NCBI GenBank assembly: GCA_028023455.1
Contig: JAQFVV010006469.1
Coordinates: 682,001-746,000 of the forward strand
Direction: 5' to 3'
DNA: 64,000 nt
DNA from: Epiperipatus broadwayi
Taxonomy: Eukaryota; Onychophora; Udeonychophora; Euonychophora; Peripatidae
The notes beneath the pieces were generated by a model. It worked only from the letters and a program-made list of their open reading frames with translations. It searched no databases and was not told where the DNA came from. A program made the translations under genes and the position numbers. Positions within the stretch are counted from its first letter, which is position 1; every line of letters begins with the position of its first letter. Positions 48,251-59,709 of the stretch are shown in pieces.

Positions 48251-48410
48251 TATTTTATCTCTTTTTTTCTAATGGAAACTTGAAAACAATTAGTGGTGAA
48301 ACAGAAGAAAATGAACATTTTGTTAATTCACACATTCTGAATGCACAACCACTTCACGTTCAATCTCATTCTTGACCTCATACTCAATCTCATTACTATT
48401 TGAGATCTAA

Positions 48411-49495
48411 CGATTTTTTTTTTTGAAAAGTTAACCTTGACAATGGCAGATGCTATTTCATCAAAACATTGGGAATAAATCAAAAATAACACACAGTTTA
48501 ACCCCAAAACTACTTTATTTATATCATATAACTGTGAAAACATTAAATATAATATATATTATATCATTATTAATTCTTTTTAAACCATTTACAGAATCCC
48601 GGATATTCAATTTTTCTTAAGGGTTTATTTTTAAATATCTTCATGTTCCTTTTTTTTTATACATTTTTTTTGTCTCATTTGAAAATTTGCTGTTAAACCA
48701 TTAAGCATCACATGATCACTACTGTATGGAGAGTTTTGCTTTGTTTATAAAATTTGCTTGTGAATTGGTGCTTTTCTAGTTCAGCAGAGTATCAGTTATC
48801 TTTTTACTGATCTCGGTTAACTTTAAATCATCTCCAGAGTCTATCAATACTTTAAAACGATTACAAGTTTAATTTATAAATAAATGAAAAATAGGGCCAA
48901 CGGCATGAGTGCCCTGCGAAAAAAATATAAAATGCTATTGAGAATAAGCGTTATGCTGTAAATGGCTATAGCTTATATGTATATATACTTTGAAAATTTT
49001 AGAATTATTTAGTGTTTTGTTTCACTATATAAATATATGCTTATTTGTATAAAATATATAAACTTTTTTATTATTATTGATATTTTATTATTTTTGAAGT
49101 AAGTTAAAAAGTGGTAAAAATTGAAAAGGATTAAAGTTTACCTTTTTTATTCAAATAAGTAGCGATTATAAAAAACAAAAAATTTTCAAATAATTAAAGA
49201 CAAGGTGAATACAAATATCAAATTTTATTCCAATTTTCTTCTTGTCTTTTGTTGTAATAAATTCTTATATAATAGTTTTTGCATATAATTTTTTGACTCT
49301 CCCCTGTTTTATTGCTATTAATAAGAAATTAAAAAACACTCTTCAGCCTTGTTTTTCAAAGATAATGAACTTGTTTATTTTTAATTTCAAAATATTTCTG
49401 ATTTTATAATGACAGTTTTAGGCATTATTTTACCTGATCATTTAATAGACCCTACATGCATAGACAGAAAAACTCATAGAAATTTTACCTTGTCT
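48411..49495. other. AT-rich DNA, nothing recognised
   Basis: No gene, RNA or defined repeat seen. Confidence 0.45.
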
Positions 49496-49920
49496 TTATC
49501 TAGCAAACTGCAGCTTTTTGATCCCCAACTTTGGCTCTTTTTATCAGAATAAGCATAAACACATTTTTTATTTCCTCTTGTAATTTGTAAATAAATATTT
49601 TGAAATAGCTTTACAATGTTGTTTCTTGAACGCAGACGTATTATTGAACAGTAATTATTGTATAGGACGAACATTTAAATACCAAAAATAATTATTAGAT
49701 TTTGTTTTATTTTTAAGAAATTTTTTTGTTTGATAGAATATATACATATTCTATTATTTTCTTTAATAAAAATAAATGTCCAAGTATATCCACAGCCATT
49801 CAAAAATTCATATTTTTCGTGAACCTATTTTCCATCTCTTTCCTTGCAGATTATTTTATGGGAGGAGGGATTTAAACAAAATGGTTCTCTATGTTAAAAA
49901 GTTTGCCAAACTTTAATCTA
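49496..49920 (+). mobile_element. hAT-like non-autonomous element, copy B
   Basis: Shares GCAAACTGCA, TTCCTCTTGTAATTTGTAAA and CAGCCATTCA.AAATT with copy A (1926-2665), without the SINE insertion. The right end TTTGCCAAACTTTAATCTAG is the inverse of the left end of copy A, which supports a terminal inverted repeat. The left end is slightly truncated. Confidence 0.55.
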
Positions 49921-50454
49921 GATGGATATTTACATTATAGTTAATTATTATTATCTTGCTCACTTTAAATGTATACTTGCTAGTGATTCAAGTAGAATAA
50001 AATAAAAATATTGATCATCTATTTAAAATAAAACCATGTACTTAAAGATTCAAAAGATCTATAATAATAGTGACTTGGGTTAATAAATTTTAGTCGTAGT
50101 TGATCATCTGAAAAAAGAAAATTCACCTCAAAGTATTGGAAAACAGCTGTTGGTAAGATCCAGGTTTATAAATAAATGAACATGAGCAAAAGGTTTTTAA
50201 TTGCCATTTCATTAGCCATAATATACACTATTGTTGAAAATAAAATATTTTTAGCATTATAGTATTTTATTTTACCAATTTAATATAATTAATAAATTAA
50301 ATACCAAAAAGCATAACATGATTTTTTTCCCATTTACTCAGAAAGAGCAATTCTCTTCACCACACTCTAGATCCATCTATCAGTAAGCCGAGAAATCAAT
50401 AGACACCTTTAGTAATATAAACTTGAGAAATTATCAGCCTTATTTGTCTTTATA
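49921..50454. other. AT-rich DNA, nothing recognised
   Basis: No gene, RNA or defined repeat seen. Confidence 0.45.
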
Positions 50455-50575
50455 CATTAGACAATTTCCATCATCTAATATTAAATATTTAATGTCTTTA
50501 GAAAAATTTAACTTTATTTAAATATTTCAATTACATTCATCTATTAGTAATAACACAAGTTAGAATATGCACAAT

Positions 50576-50606
50576 GTTTCAAGAGACATTATTCTCTCTT
50601 CTTCAG
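50576..50606 (-). ncRNA. Hammerhead-like motif
   Basis: Minus strand: CTGAAGA (50606-50600) fits CUGANGA. A hairpin AGAGA...TCTCT follows with one bulged base, then GAAAC (50580-50576) and ATTGTG. The base at the expected cleavage position would be G, which does not suit NUH. Related degenerate copies sit on the plus strand near 51183-51215 and 51269-51300. Confidence 0.4.
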
Positions 50607-50641
50607 ATGTTGCTGACTGACCAGTGACACTACTAACATAC

Positions 50642-50718
50642 TTGAATCTGGATTTTTAGATTCTTGAATATTGAATTTTAAGGTAATGCTCTAACCAACA
50701 GCCATCCTTCCAAAGGCA
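50642..50718 (-). mobile_element. tRNA-like segment, left arm
   Basis: Minus strand: GGATGGCTGTTGGTTAGAGC resembles an A box, followed by a decayed B box (CAGATTCAAGTA). It is the inverse partner of 51067-51150. Confidence 0.45.
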
Positions 50719-50734
50719 ACAATCAATAGAAATA

Positions 50735-50997
50735 TCACGTGAATGTGAAGAATGTGTATATTTGTGAGACCAGTGACCCCATTAAAAAGCGATTGAAAAA
50801 AAAAACACAAATTGATGATTAGAAAAGAGAAAACAGATGTGTCTAAGGTAGCAGACCATGTATGTATCAATGAACATATGTTCAATTGGGAAAATGCAAA
50901 AGTATTGGATAGAAATGTAAATATACAAAAAAGAAAATTCAATGAAGATGCTCCCATAATAATGGTAAATACCACCATAAGACAACCACCCTTTTAA
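50735..50997 (+). pseudogene. PLE GIY-YIG endonuclease C-terminal fragment
   Basis: The plus-strand translation begins NVKNVYICETSDPIKKRLKK, resembling the YIG...R part of GIY-YIG nucleases (the G is changed to C). It continues, after a stop and small disruption near 50815, as KVADHVCINEHMFNWENAKVLDRN, the HxxxxxHxxxW segment of PLE endonucleases, and ends at 50997. Only the C-terminal third of the protein remains. Confidence 0.7.
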
Positions 50998-51066
50998 AGA
51001 AAAAGTGGAGAAATCATGAGAAACCTCATAGATAAGTATACAAAATTTTTACTAACTGTTGCTTTT

Positions 51067-51150
51067 GGCAGAATGGCTTAGTTAGTTAGAGTGTTAACTT
51101 AAAATTCTATATTCAAGAATCTAAGGGTCCATGTTTGATTCCAATGCCAG
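51067..51150 (+). mobile_element. tRNA-like segment, right arm
   Basis: GGCAGAATGGCTTAGTTAGTTAGAGTG carries a good A box (TGGCTTAGTTAGTTAG), and CATGTTTGATTCCAATGCC a good B box (GTTTGATTCC). Four bases at each end (GGCA/TGCC) can pair. There is no proper anticodon arm. It is a tRNA-derived promoter module or pseudogene. Confidence 0.55.
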
Positions 51151-51418
51151 TGCTGTCACTGATTGGGCCAGAAAAATCTAAAGAAGAGAAGAGAATAATA
51201 CCTCTTGAGATTCAAGAATCTAAGAGTCCAGGTTCAATTCCCATGCTAGTACTCTGACTGATCAGGCCAGCAAAACCTGAAAAAGAAATAATATCACTCA
51301 AAACGTGCATATGCTAATCTGTCTGCTATTACCAACAGTTGAATGAAATTGCAATATTTAAATAAAGTTAAATTTTTCTAAAGACAGTCAATATTTAGTA
51401 TTAGATGATGGAAATACT

Positions 51419-52814
51419 TCAACATATAAATGCAACTAAAATACACCATCACAAACTTTCAGGAAAATACCAGCCCCATATTATGTGTTTTTAAAACATT
51501 GTTTATTTACATAATAATACAATTTACTGTGCAATTTTAATATCATCTACACTCAAATTGTATTTTACATTTGTTACTTAATATGTTTGTTGTGTTGCGA
51601 ATGTACTTGTTTAGACTTCTAACACACCAAATGATTTAGTGGCCTACCATTTGATGAAGTTTTTTTTGGCAAGATTTTATTTAAGGATTTCTGGTGGCAT
51701 ATAGATCTGACTATATTACTAATCAATTAAAAATATTTCATTAGCATCACACACACACACTTATATATATTGTTTAAAAAAATCTTTTATAATTTAGGGG
51801 GAGGTGCAAAAGATTTATTGTATGAATAAAATTATTTTTTGAACGTTACAGTCTAATATATATATATAATAAATTGAAGTTACTAAATAATATATATTTT
51901 CAGTTATGCATAGTTTGATATAATAGTAAACTCTTAAATCAAGATCCATGAATCACATCCCAGCTGCGCTATTTCTGATGCCCGAACTTTTTATGAACTC
52001 CCAAGTAGTAAACCATTCGATTACTTACATACACACACATGCACATGTTTGAGTTTAGATATTTGAGTTCAGTGACTATAATAAAATATTGTTTAGAACG
52101 CATATATATTAGTAATTGTATATTTGTATTGTTCATTTTTGATAAATATTGAAAAATATATAGAAATCGCATTTATAAACCAGACCAAAAGCTATTTGAA
52201 TAAAATATAAATTGTACTCCCTGAAGAGCTTTTATTTTACTACATATTGATCTAAAAATTGAACTTTATATATCTATATAAAAAGTATGCATAGACATCA
52301 AATTTCTGAAGATAAAAAACAAAACAAAATAACAAAGACAGAAAGAGTAAGAATAAAAAGTTTTTTGATAATTTTAAAGAATAAAAAGTTGAAAGCAAGT
52401 TTTATTATTATTATATAAAGTAAAGCATATATCACACATATATCTATATAATCTCATACTGATCTTTTAATCTATTTATATGACATCTTATAGTATTGTA
52501 TTTTACTTTCGTCTGCAATGACTTTTATTTTCTGAAGTCCTAATTGCGTATTTCACTCTTATATGCTCGAAGAGTGTAGCAGTATTGTATTTCTTTAGAA
52601 TGTTTTTAAAATACAATGAAGACTACATTGTATCAAACTATATGACTTCAATTATATGCTTTCCAACAAAAATGAAAATGAATTTACAAACTTATTAAAT
52701 TTTAAAAATCCCGAAATGTATCAGCCATTTATTTCTTAGAAAATTTAATGTTTTCAAATGTCAAACATAACTTTATTAAGTTTTTTTTTTTTTTTTTGCG
52801 ATTTAAATGCAGTT
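51419..52814. other. AT-rich DNA, no gene recognised
   Basis: Short frames only; a poly-T run near 52781-52797 precedes the SINE. Confidence 0.45.
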
Positions 52815-53125
52815 CAATATGGCTGAAGAATTGTGGATTAGAGTAGTTTGAAGCCTGTTCATTAAAGTATGAGTATTGGCTATCTTACTATAAAGCTGAG
52901 CACGATTGTATATATGTGTGGAGATGGTAATCTGGAGCTAACTGATGAGTGCTGGTTTAGCACGAAATACATACATTGGTGATTATTTATCTTTTCAACG
53001 TGTGTATGATCAGGTGGGTCAGCAAAAAAGATGGCACTGAGAGTTTTGAGGCGTGTGAAAGTCTGAGTTCGAATCCCACATATATTACATATATAAATGC
53101 AGGTTTAAGCCTGTACAATGTATTA
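52815..53125 (+). mobile_element. Hammerhead SINE family, copy 5
   Basis: 5' block ATATGGCTGAAGAATTGTGG and TTCATTAAAGTATGAG, then TGTGTGGAGATGGTAATCTGG, the hammerhead (52937-52980), TTATCTTTTCAACGTGTGTATG, a tRNA-like segment GTGGGTCAGCAAAAAAGATGG, and a near-consensus B box GAGTTCGAATCCCAC (about 53066-53080). The end block AAATGCAGGTTTAAGCCTGTAC is shared with copy 3. It carries the 5' block of copies 1 and 4 and the 3' block of copy 3, so it appears to be the most complete copy. Confidence 0.7.
52937..52980 (+). ncRNA. Hammerhead ribozyme, one position off consensus
   Basis: CTGATGA (52942-52948), stem II GTGCT-GGTTT-AGCAC with five pairs (52949-52963), GAA (52964-52966), helix III ATA-CA-TAC, and cleavage base A (52975). 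Stem I is CTAA/TTGG with one G:T pair. The only fault is C at position 16.1 (52974), which gives A:C instead of A:U beside the cleavage site. Activity would be reduced or absent. Confidence 0.75.
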
Positions 53126-53369
53126 AAACATGTGTACCAAAATTTTTTCTTTGCATTTTTTTTGCAAAATTTTTTATATTATATATATAATTTGTCATAT
53201 CTTTAGTAAAATATATTGTAGCACAATGAGTGATAAACCCACACAGACAAAAGATATAACGTACTTTCATTAAATGAGGAAGAAAATATTGACTAATAAA
53301 ATAAAATAAGAAATCTGGCCATATATTTTAAAAGAATGAGTCATTGATATAAAAACAGATTTTTTTCCA
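53126..53369. other. AT-rich spacer
   Basis: Nothing recognised between the SINE and the transposase relic. Confidence 0.4.
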
Positions 53370-53800
53370 ATAGCTTGTGTCCCTGAAACAACTAAAGTTG
53401 TAACTAACATACGAGATAATTTTTTGGTTAAAGGAGGAAAAGCCTTAAATCTATGGATAAATAATATGAATTATAGGAATATTCTGGTTGTAGTTCCTGT
53501 ATTTTATAAGAAAGCTTTAAGCCTCTTTGAATAATTTGGCCTAAAATCTGGATCACACAATTTGAAACTGTTCATTGCAAATAGGGAATGATTATGTAGA
53601 TTCTGGAACTATTACAGTCTTAAAAATATTAAAATAACTGATGAAGCTATATTTTCCTACAACAAATCTGCTACTATATTCTTATTAGAATTTAAAAAAA
53701 GTATTGAAGAAAATAAATGTCCTTAATAAGTACTTAACTCTTACAAATTCAGACATTTTCTTTTGTTCCACTTGGTGGAAGTTTTTGAAAATGTTCGACT
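53370..53800 (+). pseudogene. Tigger/pogo-type transposase relic
   Basis: The plus-strand translation in mixed frames gives GGKALNLWINNMNYRNILVV and VFYKKALSLFE, resembling the CENP-B/Tigger DNA-binding region (ALxxWIxxxxxxxVP, KALSLYE). Then SLKNIKITDEAIFSYNKSAT and FKKSIEENK, matching the segment that leads into the DDE catalytic domain of Tigger transposases. Several stops are present. The catalytic part downstream is lost. Confidence 0.55.
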
Positions 53801-54302
53801 TTCACTTCTGCATAAAAATTTTATTTTATACTAAAACTCAACAAATTGGACTTGATTTTTTTAAAATTTAATTTTATAAAAGAATAACATTCTAAAAAAA
53901 ATCACATTTGACCTTTTAAAATATTTTAGAACTAACTTGTAAATATGATCAAAGGATGTATTTATCACAGAAGAGTCATACATTGATATGAAAGTAAACT
54001 CTTTCAGAAAATAAATTTGTTTTAAGTTTTTTCTTTAAGTGCAAACAAAAAATGTTTTTATAATTAATCTATCAAATTTTGCTTTAAAAATCTGATATTT
54101 GATTTATCATTATTACAATAACACTGTGTCAGTTGTGATAAATAATGACATTACACACATTGTGATTTTTTTTTGTTTATTTAGGGTCAATTTTATTAAC
54201 TTCTATTTCTAAAAATAAAAGATATATGAATAAATTGATACATATGTATTTCTTTTTGTTTTAAATAATTATAAATCACATAAATGCAATTAATCCACTG
54301 TA
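53801..54302. other. AT-rich DNA, nothing recognised
   Basis: No gene, RNA or defined repeat seen. Confidence 0.4.
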
Positions 54303-55105
54303 TTTTAAATACTTTTTAGCAAAAACCTTTTATTGTGCATATATGCATACATAATCTTACATTTCGATTGTCCTGCAGTCTTCTTCAGAGCTATGGTGTA
54401 ATGAATAAAGTAAAATAAATTAAAATAAAATACATAATTATATGAATAATACCATAAAAAATGTAAACAACAAAAACATAAAATGTAACCTAACATAATA
54501 AAACTAAAATAAATATAATCAAACCCAAATAAAATAATCCAGTTAATATAAAATAAAATATACAATACAAATATAATATAAATATAAATTAGACATGTGT
54601 ATCCCTAACTATATATATATACTCACAACTATTAATTTAAATATATTGTCCATTTTTTATTTTTAATAATCTCCTAATTACTTCTATTCCTTATAAACTT
54701 AAACTTTAGTTTTAGTAGCTCCATCTTAATAAAATACTTAATAATTTTATTTTCATATAATTGTCAGTTCAACCTTAATTCATTTATTAATATTCTTTTT
54801 AATTTTTGAGTATGTATATATACAGTCAGAATACACATGTATAATTTATATTATATGTTTTATTTTATATTGACTGGAATATTTTATTTGGGTTTGATTA
54901 TATTTATTTAAGGTTTATTATGTTTTGTTATATTTTATGTTTTTTGTTTACATTTTATGGTATTATTTATATAGTTATGTATTTTATTTTATTTTGTTCA
55001 TTATATCATAACTCAGAAGATAATTGCAGGACAGTTGAAATGTAAGATTGTGTATGCATATATGTATAATAAAAGGTTTTTGCTAAAAACTGTTTGAAGT
55101 ATAAT
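54303..55105. repeat. Fold-back repeat with hammerhead-like motifs
   Basis: The left arm (54303-54600) is the inverse of the right arm (about 54836-55105). Outer blocks are AGCAAAAACCTTTTATTGTGC/ATAATAAAAGGTTTTTGCT; inner blocks include the AATCAAACCCAAATAAAATA region and its inverse. Each arm holds CTGAAGA-type motifs: minus strand 54391-54361 (CTGAAGA, GACTG-CAGGA-CAATC, GAAAT) and a degenerate plus-strand partner at 55013-55040. The hairpin GACTGCAGGAC is shared with 2.9 kb. No coding. Confidence 0.65.
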
Positions 55106-55740
55106 GGATAAATTGCATTTATATAAGATATTATAGCAAAATAAAAGAAGTGGTGAATTTGGTAATATATGTAAAAATAAAATATATGTAAAAATAATGA
55201 AAAATATTTTATAAGCAAGCAAAAAATCATATTTTTTTGGAATCCAAAAACTTTGCATAAAAACTAGACCAGAAGAAAGACAGCATCTTCTGGGTGTTTT
55301 TTCCCTGGCATAAACAGTAGAATAAGACCTTAGATTTTAGCTGACTGTCCAAATCTGACTTCATATAAAAATCAATAAAAGCAGTATGAGACAACGTACA
55401 TTATTTTAAAAAAATCCTTTGCTAAAATGTGTTACAATAACAGTAGAAAAGCAATCTAAAGCAGTGGAACAATCATTCTTTTTCATGAAACCAACACCCA
55501 ATGATTTTCAACAAATATGCAAGTTATTATAAAGATAATTGTGATAAAATAATAATTGTGAATGATTGAACACACACACATTATATATATATATAAATGC
55601 TTTCTCAGTTTGATTATTAGTAACATTGTTATTTTTATAATTTTTTGCTTATAATCTTAATAAAGCATCTGTTATATATATATATATATTGAAAAGTACT
55701 GCACGCTTATAATACAATACACAATACTTATTGTATTATA
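55106..55740. other. AT-rich DNA, nothing recognised
   Basis: No gene or RNA recognised; (AT)n tracts near 55584 and 55675. Confidence 0.4.
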
Positions 55741-55889
55741 ATCAAGGCTTGACAACAAAATGTGAACTATTGTCGTTGTTAGCCGAGAGGTATCGCAGCC
55801 GCCATGCAAGCAAGTAGTTGGTTGCAGACGGGTGTGGGTTTGCGTCCCGGCAGATGCTATCAAGGCTTGACAACAAAATGTGAACTATT
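55741..55889 (+). mobile_element. tRNA-derived SINE head between 31-bp direct repeats
   Basis: An 87-bp insert (55772-55858) starts GTCGTTGTTAGCCGAGAGG, with an A box (TAGCCGAGAGG) and a B box in GGGTTTGCGTCCCGG. It is flanked by two perfect 31-bp direct repeats (55741-55771 and 55859-55889), which look like a target-site duplication from LINE-type insertion. The start resembles tRNA-Ser but the acceptor 3' half is missing, so it is a pseudo-tRNA or SINE head. A diverged relative lies at 62738-62812. It is the most GC-rich short stretch nearby. Confidence 0.7.
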
Positions 55890-56589
55890 ATGCACCCTAT
55901 ATACATTTGTACATGAGGAGGCTTGGTAGAAAATACAGCATAGTTCTTAGCTCTATTGTAATGATTATAACATAAATTGGATCTGTCTCTCCTCAAAAAA
56001 TTCATGCTGAGGTTTATCAGTAGATAGTCAGTTACCCTTTGCTGTCTTCACTTGTCCTATTCAAATATGATAATTTTTCTAATAATACACATTTACCCAG
56101 ATGAAAAATATACCAATTTATTTTTGCCATTTTATTTCTAAACGTTTGCAAAGCATTCTTAAATAAAAAATTTATTATTCACTGACATTAAATTAGTAAG
56201 AAGTTTGTATTTAATTGGAAAATACTTTGCATTTAATATCTTATACCTTACTAATTTAATTGAAGTTGTTTAATCATCAACAACTTTTAACTTGTTAAAT
56301 ATAACAACATTGGGAGCATCTCAGTATATAAGTTTGAGCTTCTGTTTATGAAGCACTTAGTAGGAAAGTTTTTTTTTTACTAATGACTAAAAAAGCATTC
56401 AAGTTCTTTGAAGGCTAAAGTCTTTATAGGTTGCCTTTAAAATCATGATTCCAATGTATAGATTATTTTTTTGAATTGGCAAGAATAGCACAATCATCAA
56501 AGTTCTTTAAATCTATAATCAACAAATAAAACTCCACAATGAAATCTATATCCTATTTTGATGCCTGCTTTATAAAGTTACCACAACTA
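55890..56589. other. AT-rich DNA, nothing recognised
   Basis: No gene, RNA or defined repeat seen upstream of the LINE. Confidence 0.4.
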
Positions 56590-59450
56590 CTACAAACACT
56601 AAAAAACCAAATCATGTTTAGGACAAATTTCTACTCAGAGAATTGGATCTAATTGCAAGCAGAATCAGGGAATTATCATCCATCAATGCCTGTGTTGGAT
56701 AGGTACTAGATCATAATAAACAATATAGGGACAAGCAGAGGGTGCTTGCCCAATATATATCCACAAAAAGAGCCAACATTTATTTGCCAGTGCAAAACTA
56801 CTGGACAAAAAGTTATCTCAAATGGGAAATTGCTGCTGCAAGAAGGCCCACACCATCCATGATTGTATTAGATAAGGACCATTACACTGGTAGTGCCATG
56901 CTTGACATATTACACCAATTCTTCAAAGACAAGCTACAGAATTACAAATTCAACATCAGTAACATCTGGCATGAAAATGAAGAAGCTGAGAAACATGGCA
57001 TATCTGAGCAACTAAAATCTCAACAAGTTGCTGTCCTATCCTGAACATGTTCATCTGGCCTACATGGCATTCCATGATTTGTATTAATCCACTTAAGTAA
57101 ATTCATTATTCCTGTGGTGCGGGGGTTAGTTGATGTGCTGGCTGGGAAATTTCAAAATATTCCTGACCTTTATCCTATTGCCCTCATACCCTTCACTAAG
57201 AAACCAATCAAACCATCACCATTAGACAATATACAACCTATATCAATCACACCATTACTAATTAAAACTGTTGAAGGATAGAATTCAGCAGCAACTCCTA
57301 TCTAAAATCTCCAAGCACCAATTTGCTTGTAAGGGCTCATCTACCATTGAAGCAATAAGACGCTTCAAGTTACTGGTAGAGCATATAATATCTTGCAGGA
57401 AAACTAAGCCCATTGTCATCCAGTTAGATATAGAAGCTGCTTTTTAACTCTTTGGTGTCCGCCAAGATACTCTCACTATTTAGGGACTATGGAGTCCCAT
57501 TGGTATATGTGAAATTAATTGAAAATTCGGTTATTGAACATATCTATCTCAACTTCTCTGGATGGCTCCTTGACTCCAGGATTCAGACCCCATTTATCCA
57601 TTCCACAGGAGTTCCCATTGAGCACCCTCTGTTTTACTGCTTATGTAAATCCTCTATTGAAAGATATTAAAAAGCAACTACCAGGGCTATACATTCCAGC
57701 TCTTGGGGAGGAAGTACATCATATATCATATGTGGATGATATATCTATCTTTCTCCCCACTCAGAAACTGTTGCTGAAGCTGTAAGAAATTCTGGATAGC
57801 TATTCTGGTAGATAAATCTATCATTTAATCCTACCAAATCAGCAGTATTGAAGGTCTACAATGGTTCCATTGTTCCCTCTAGATTTACAGGGAGGCCTCA
57901 AAACTCCCTAGAATTCCCTATGGCCCTGTCTAATGGGGGTGATGAGAAGGGCAATTCAAAACATTCTTGCAAAAACTAAGGTCTCGGATGCTCTCTTGTC
58001 CATCTCCCTAACACTTCCAGGCAAGACAGCACTGCTGAATATGTTAGTGCATCCACAAATGAATTAGTATCTACCATTTATTAAGCTGACTGAGTCTTTT
58101 AAAAGATCTATGTATTTCATCTGTATGAGGTTCCTTTGGAGGTGAAAAAGCATTTGCATCAGCCTTTTGAAGGTACAGATGCCAAGGGAGCTCAATGGAC
58201 TTGGACTCCATGCAATTAACACATGGTTAATGCATAAATCCTTAACTACTCTCAGAGTAACTTATGCTTAGGTAATATGTAATCAAGAAGAGGAAGGCAT
58301 GGAGCCTACAGATACTCCTCCTCCAATATCCAGTAAGTGGATTACAGATCTCAGAGCTTACTTACAGAAATACTTAGTACTCACAAACCAGATAATTTTC
58401 TCTAAATTCCATTATTGGGATATGTGTAAGCTGACACACCCCAACCAAATGAATTTACAGACTAAGTTGAAACTCTCAACTAATTCGATCCTAAAGAAAT
58501 CATAACATTGGGGCCTAGAGCCCAGAAACCTGGATTTTATAATAAAATTTAATTTCATTGCACTCCTGATGCAGCATTTCTTAGTGACCAGGGGAGGGTT
58601 TGCTAAAATTAATATATGTGATTTATATAATAGAGATGATAAAACAATAGACCACATGTTTTATCAATGCCAATTTTTTTCTCAACTAAGGATGAATTTG
58701 AGGGAAAGCTTTCCAGTAGAAAAAAGCATTGCATTGTCCATGGAAAATGCACTGAAGAATGGTTGCTTCACGGTAATTAGGATCACACTATTTACACACT
58801 ATGCATTCTGGCTTATTAGATGCCAGATTATATTTAATACTGATGCTCACGAACCCTGGCAGGTCTTCAAATTGTTTATGAACAAACTCAAGAACAGGTA
58901 TTCTCCTGGCTACAGAATGGCTAATATGGAAATGTGGAAGTATTGGTCACCAGTAGATGATACTTTGTCCCCAAATCAGACTTTGCATTCGAGTTAATCA
59001 TTTGAAATACACATTCATTAATACTCTGGAAGTCATCCTTTGCAATATAACATATATAAAAAATATGCAATAAGATTGATAAATCAATCTTACAAAGTGA
59101 TACTTAGAGTTATCTGCATACTGGAAGCCTTTATGAAAATGCTGGACTTAATAATCTGATTTTGTGAAAACTTAATACTAGATTTAGTTAGTTCCAATAA
59201 AGCCTTGGAAAAAGCACTACTGTACTAACAGTGAAAAATCTCTTCAAAACCAGGCAAGAAGTCGTCATCCCACAAGGATAGACCAACATTTTCTAATGAA
59301 GCATTACTTTCTTGGTGTTATAATCAATTAACATAAACCATTTGGTTTTGTAAATGTTTGCTATGTTTGCTTTGCATACAATGATATCTATGTAAATCTT
59401 ATATATAATTAGTGGCTCTTGCCTTTTCTTGAATAAAAAAAAAAAATTTC
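56590..59450 (+). pseudogene. L1/Tx1-like LINE ORF2, decayed
   Basis: A 5'-truncated non-LTR retrotransposon on the plus strand ending in a poly-A tail (59435-59446). From 5': AQYISTKRANIYLPVQNYW and VLDKDHYTGSAMLDILHQFF (56742-57044), the linker before RT. Then IPDLYPIALIPFTKKP (about 57160) and NIQPISITPLL, the start of the RT domain. Next SGWLLDSRIQTPF with the motif B region, and SYVDDISIFLPTQ (about 57728-57766), the catalytic motif C. A 142-codon frame at 58569-58997 has ICDLYNRDDKTIDHMFYQC, the zinc-binding C-terminal segment. Frameshifts and stops are spread throughout. The clade is a judgement from RT style and the poly-A tail. Confidence 0.8.
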
Positions 59451-59709
59451 TGTTCAACACTAATTTTTATTTTTTGAATTAAGTGAGTCTTGATCAAAGT
59501 ACCTTGAGCAAGTTAATAAAACAATATATAAACCAGATTTTTGCTCTCTAAAACCTGTGTAATATTTAAAAGCAAAAAAAAAAAATCTCTAAAATATTAT
59601 AAAAATCTATATAAGTAAGACAGTTCAACAAAATATTAAGACTAAACAATACTCTTGACTATTATCAGAATAAAAACAGGAAGACCAAAAAATATATATA
59701 CAAAAGAAA
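59451..59709. other. AT-rich spacer
   Basis: Poly-A and AT-rich sequence; nothing recognised. Confidence 0.4.

Larger units (their letters stand above)
47065..48410. mobile_element. PLE-derived palindrome
   Basis: Two copies of a Penelope-like 3' region meet head to head. The left copy reads on the minus strand (about 47746-47065) and the right on the plus strand (about 47715-48410). The arms match over about 650 bp. The outer ends match through CAATCTCATTC-type repeats. Such inverted partial copies are known for PLEs. Confidence 0.75.
50455..51418. mobile_element. PLE fragment flanked by inverted tRNA-like/hammerhead-like repeats
   Basis: The left arm (50455-50718) is the inverse of the right arm (51067-51418). 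Each arm holds a tRNA-like promoter-type segment, then a CTGAAGA-hairpin-GAAAC-type motif, then a shared tail (TTGCAATATTTAAATAAAGTT region). In the right arm the segment from TTCAAGAATCTAAG through the hammerhead-like motif is present twice in tandem (about 51112-51221 and 51222-51310). Between the arms lies a Penelope-like GIY-YIG fragment (50735-50997). The layout fits a PLE with inverted terminal repeats. Confidence 0.65.

Noticed and set aside
53640-53660. CTGATGAAGC as a hammerhead core
   Set aside because: It is part of the Tigger relic (the TDEA codons) and has no GAAA partner.
55772-55858. Functional tRNA gene
   Set aside because: A and B boxes are present, but the 5' GTCGTTG has no pairing 3' acceptor half and the anticodon arm is not formed.
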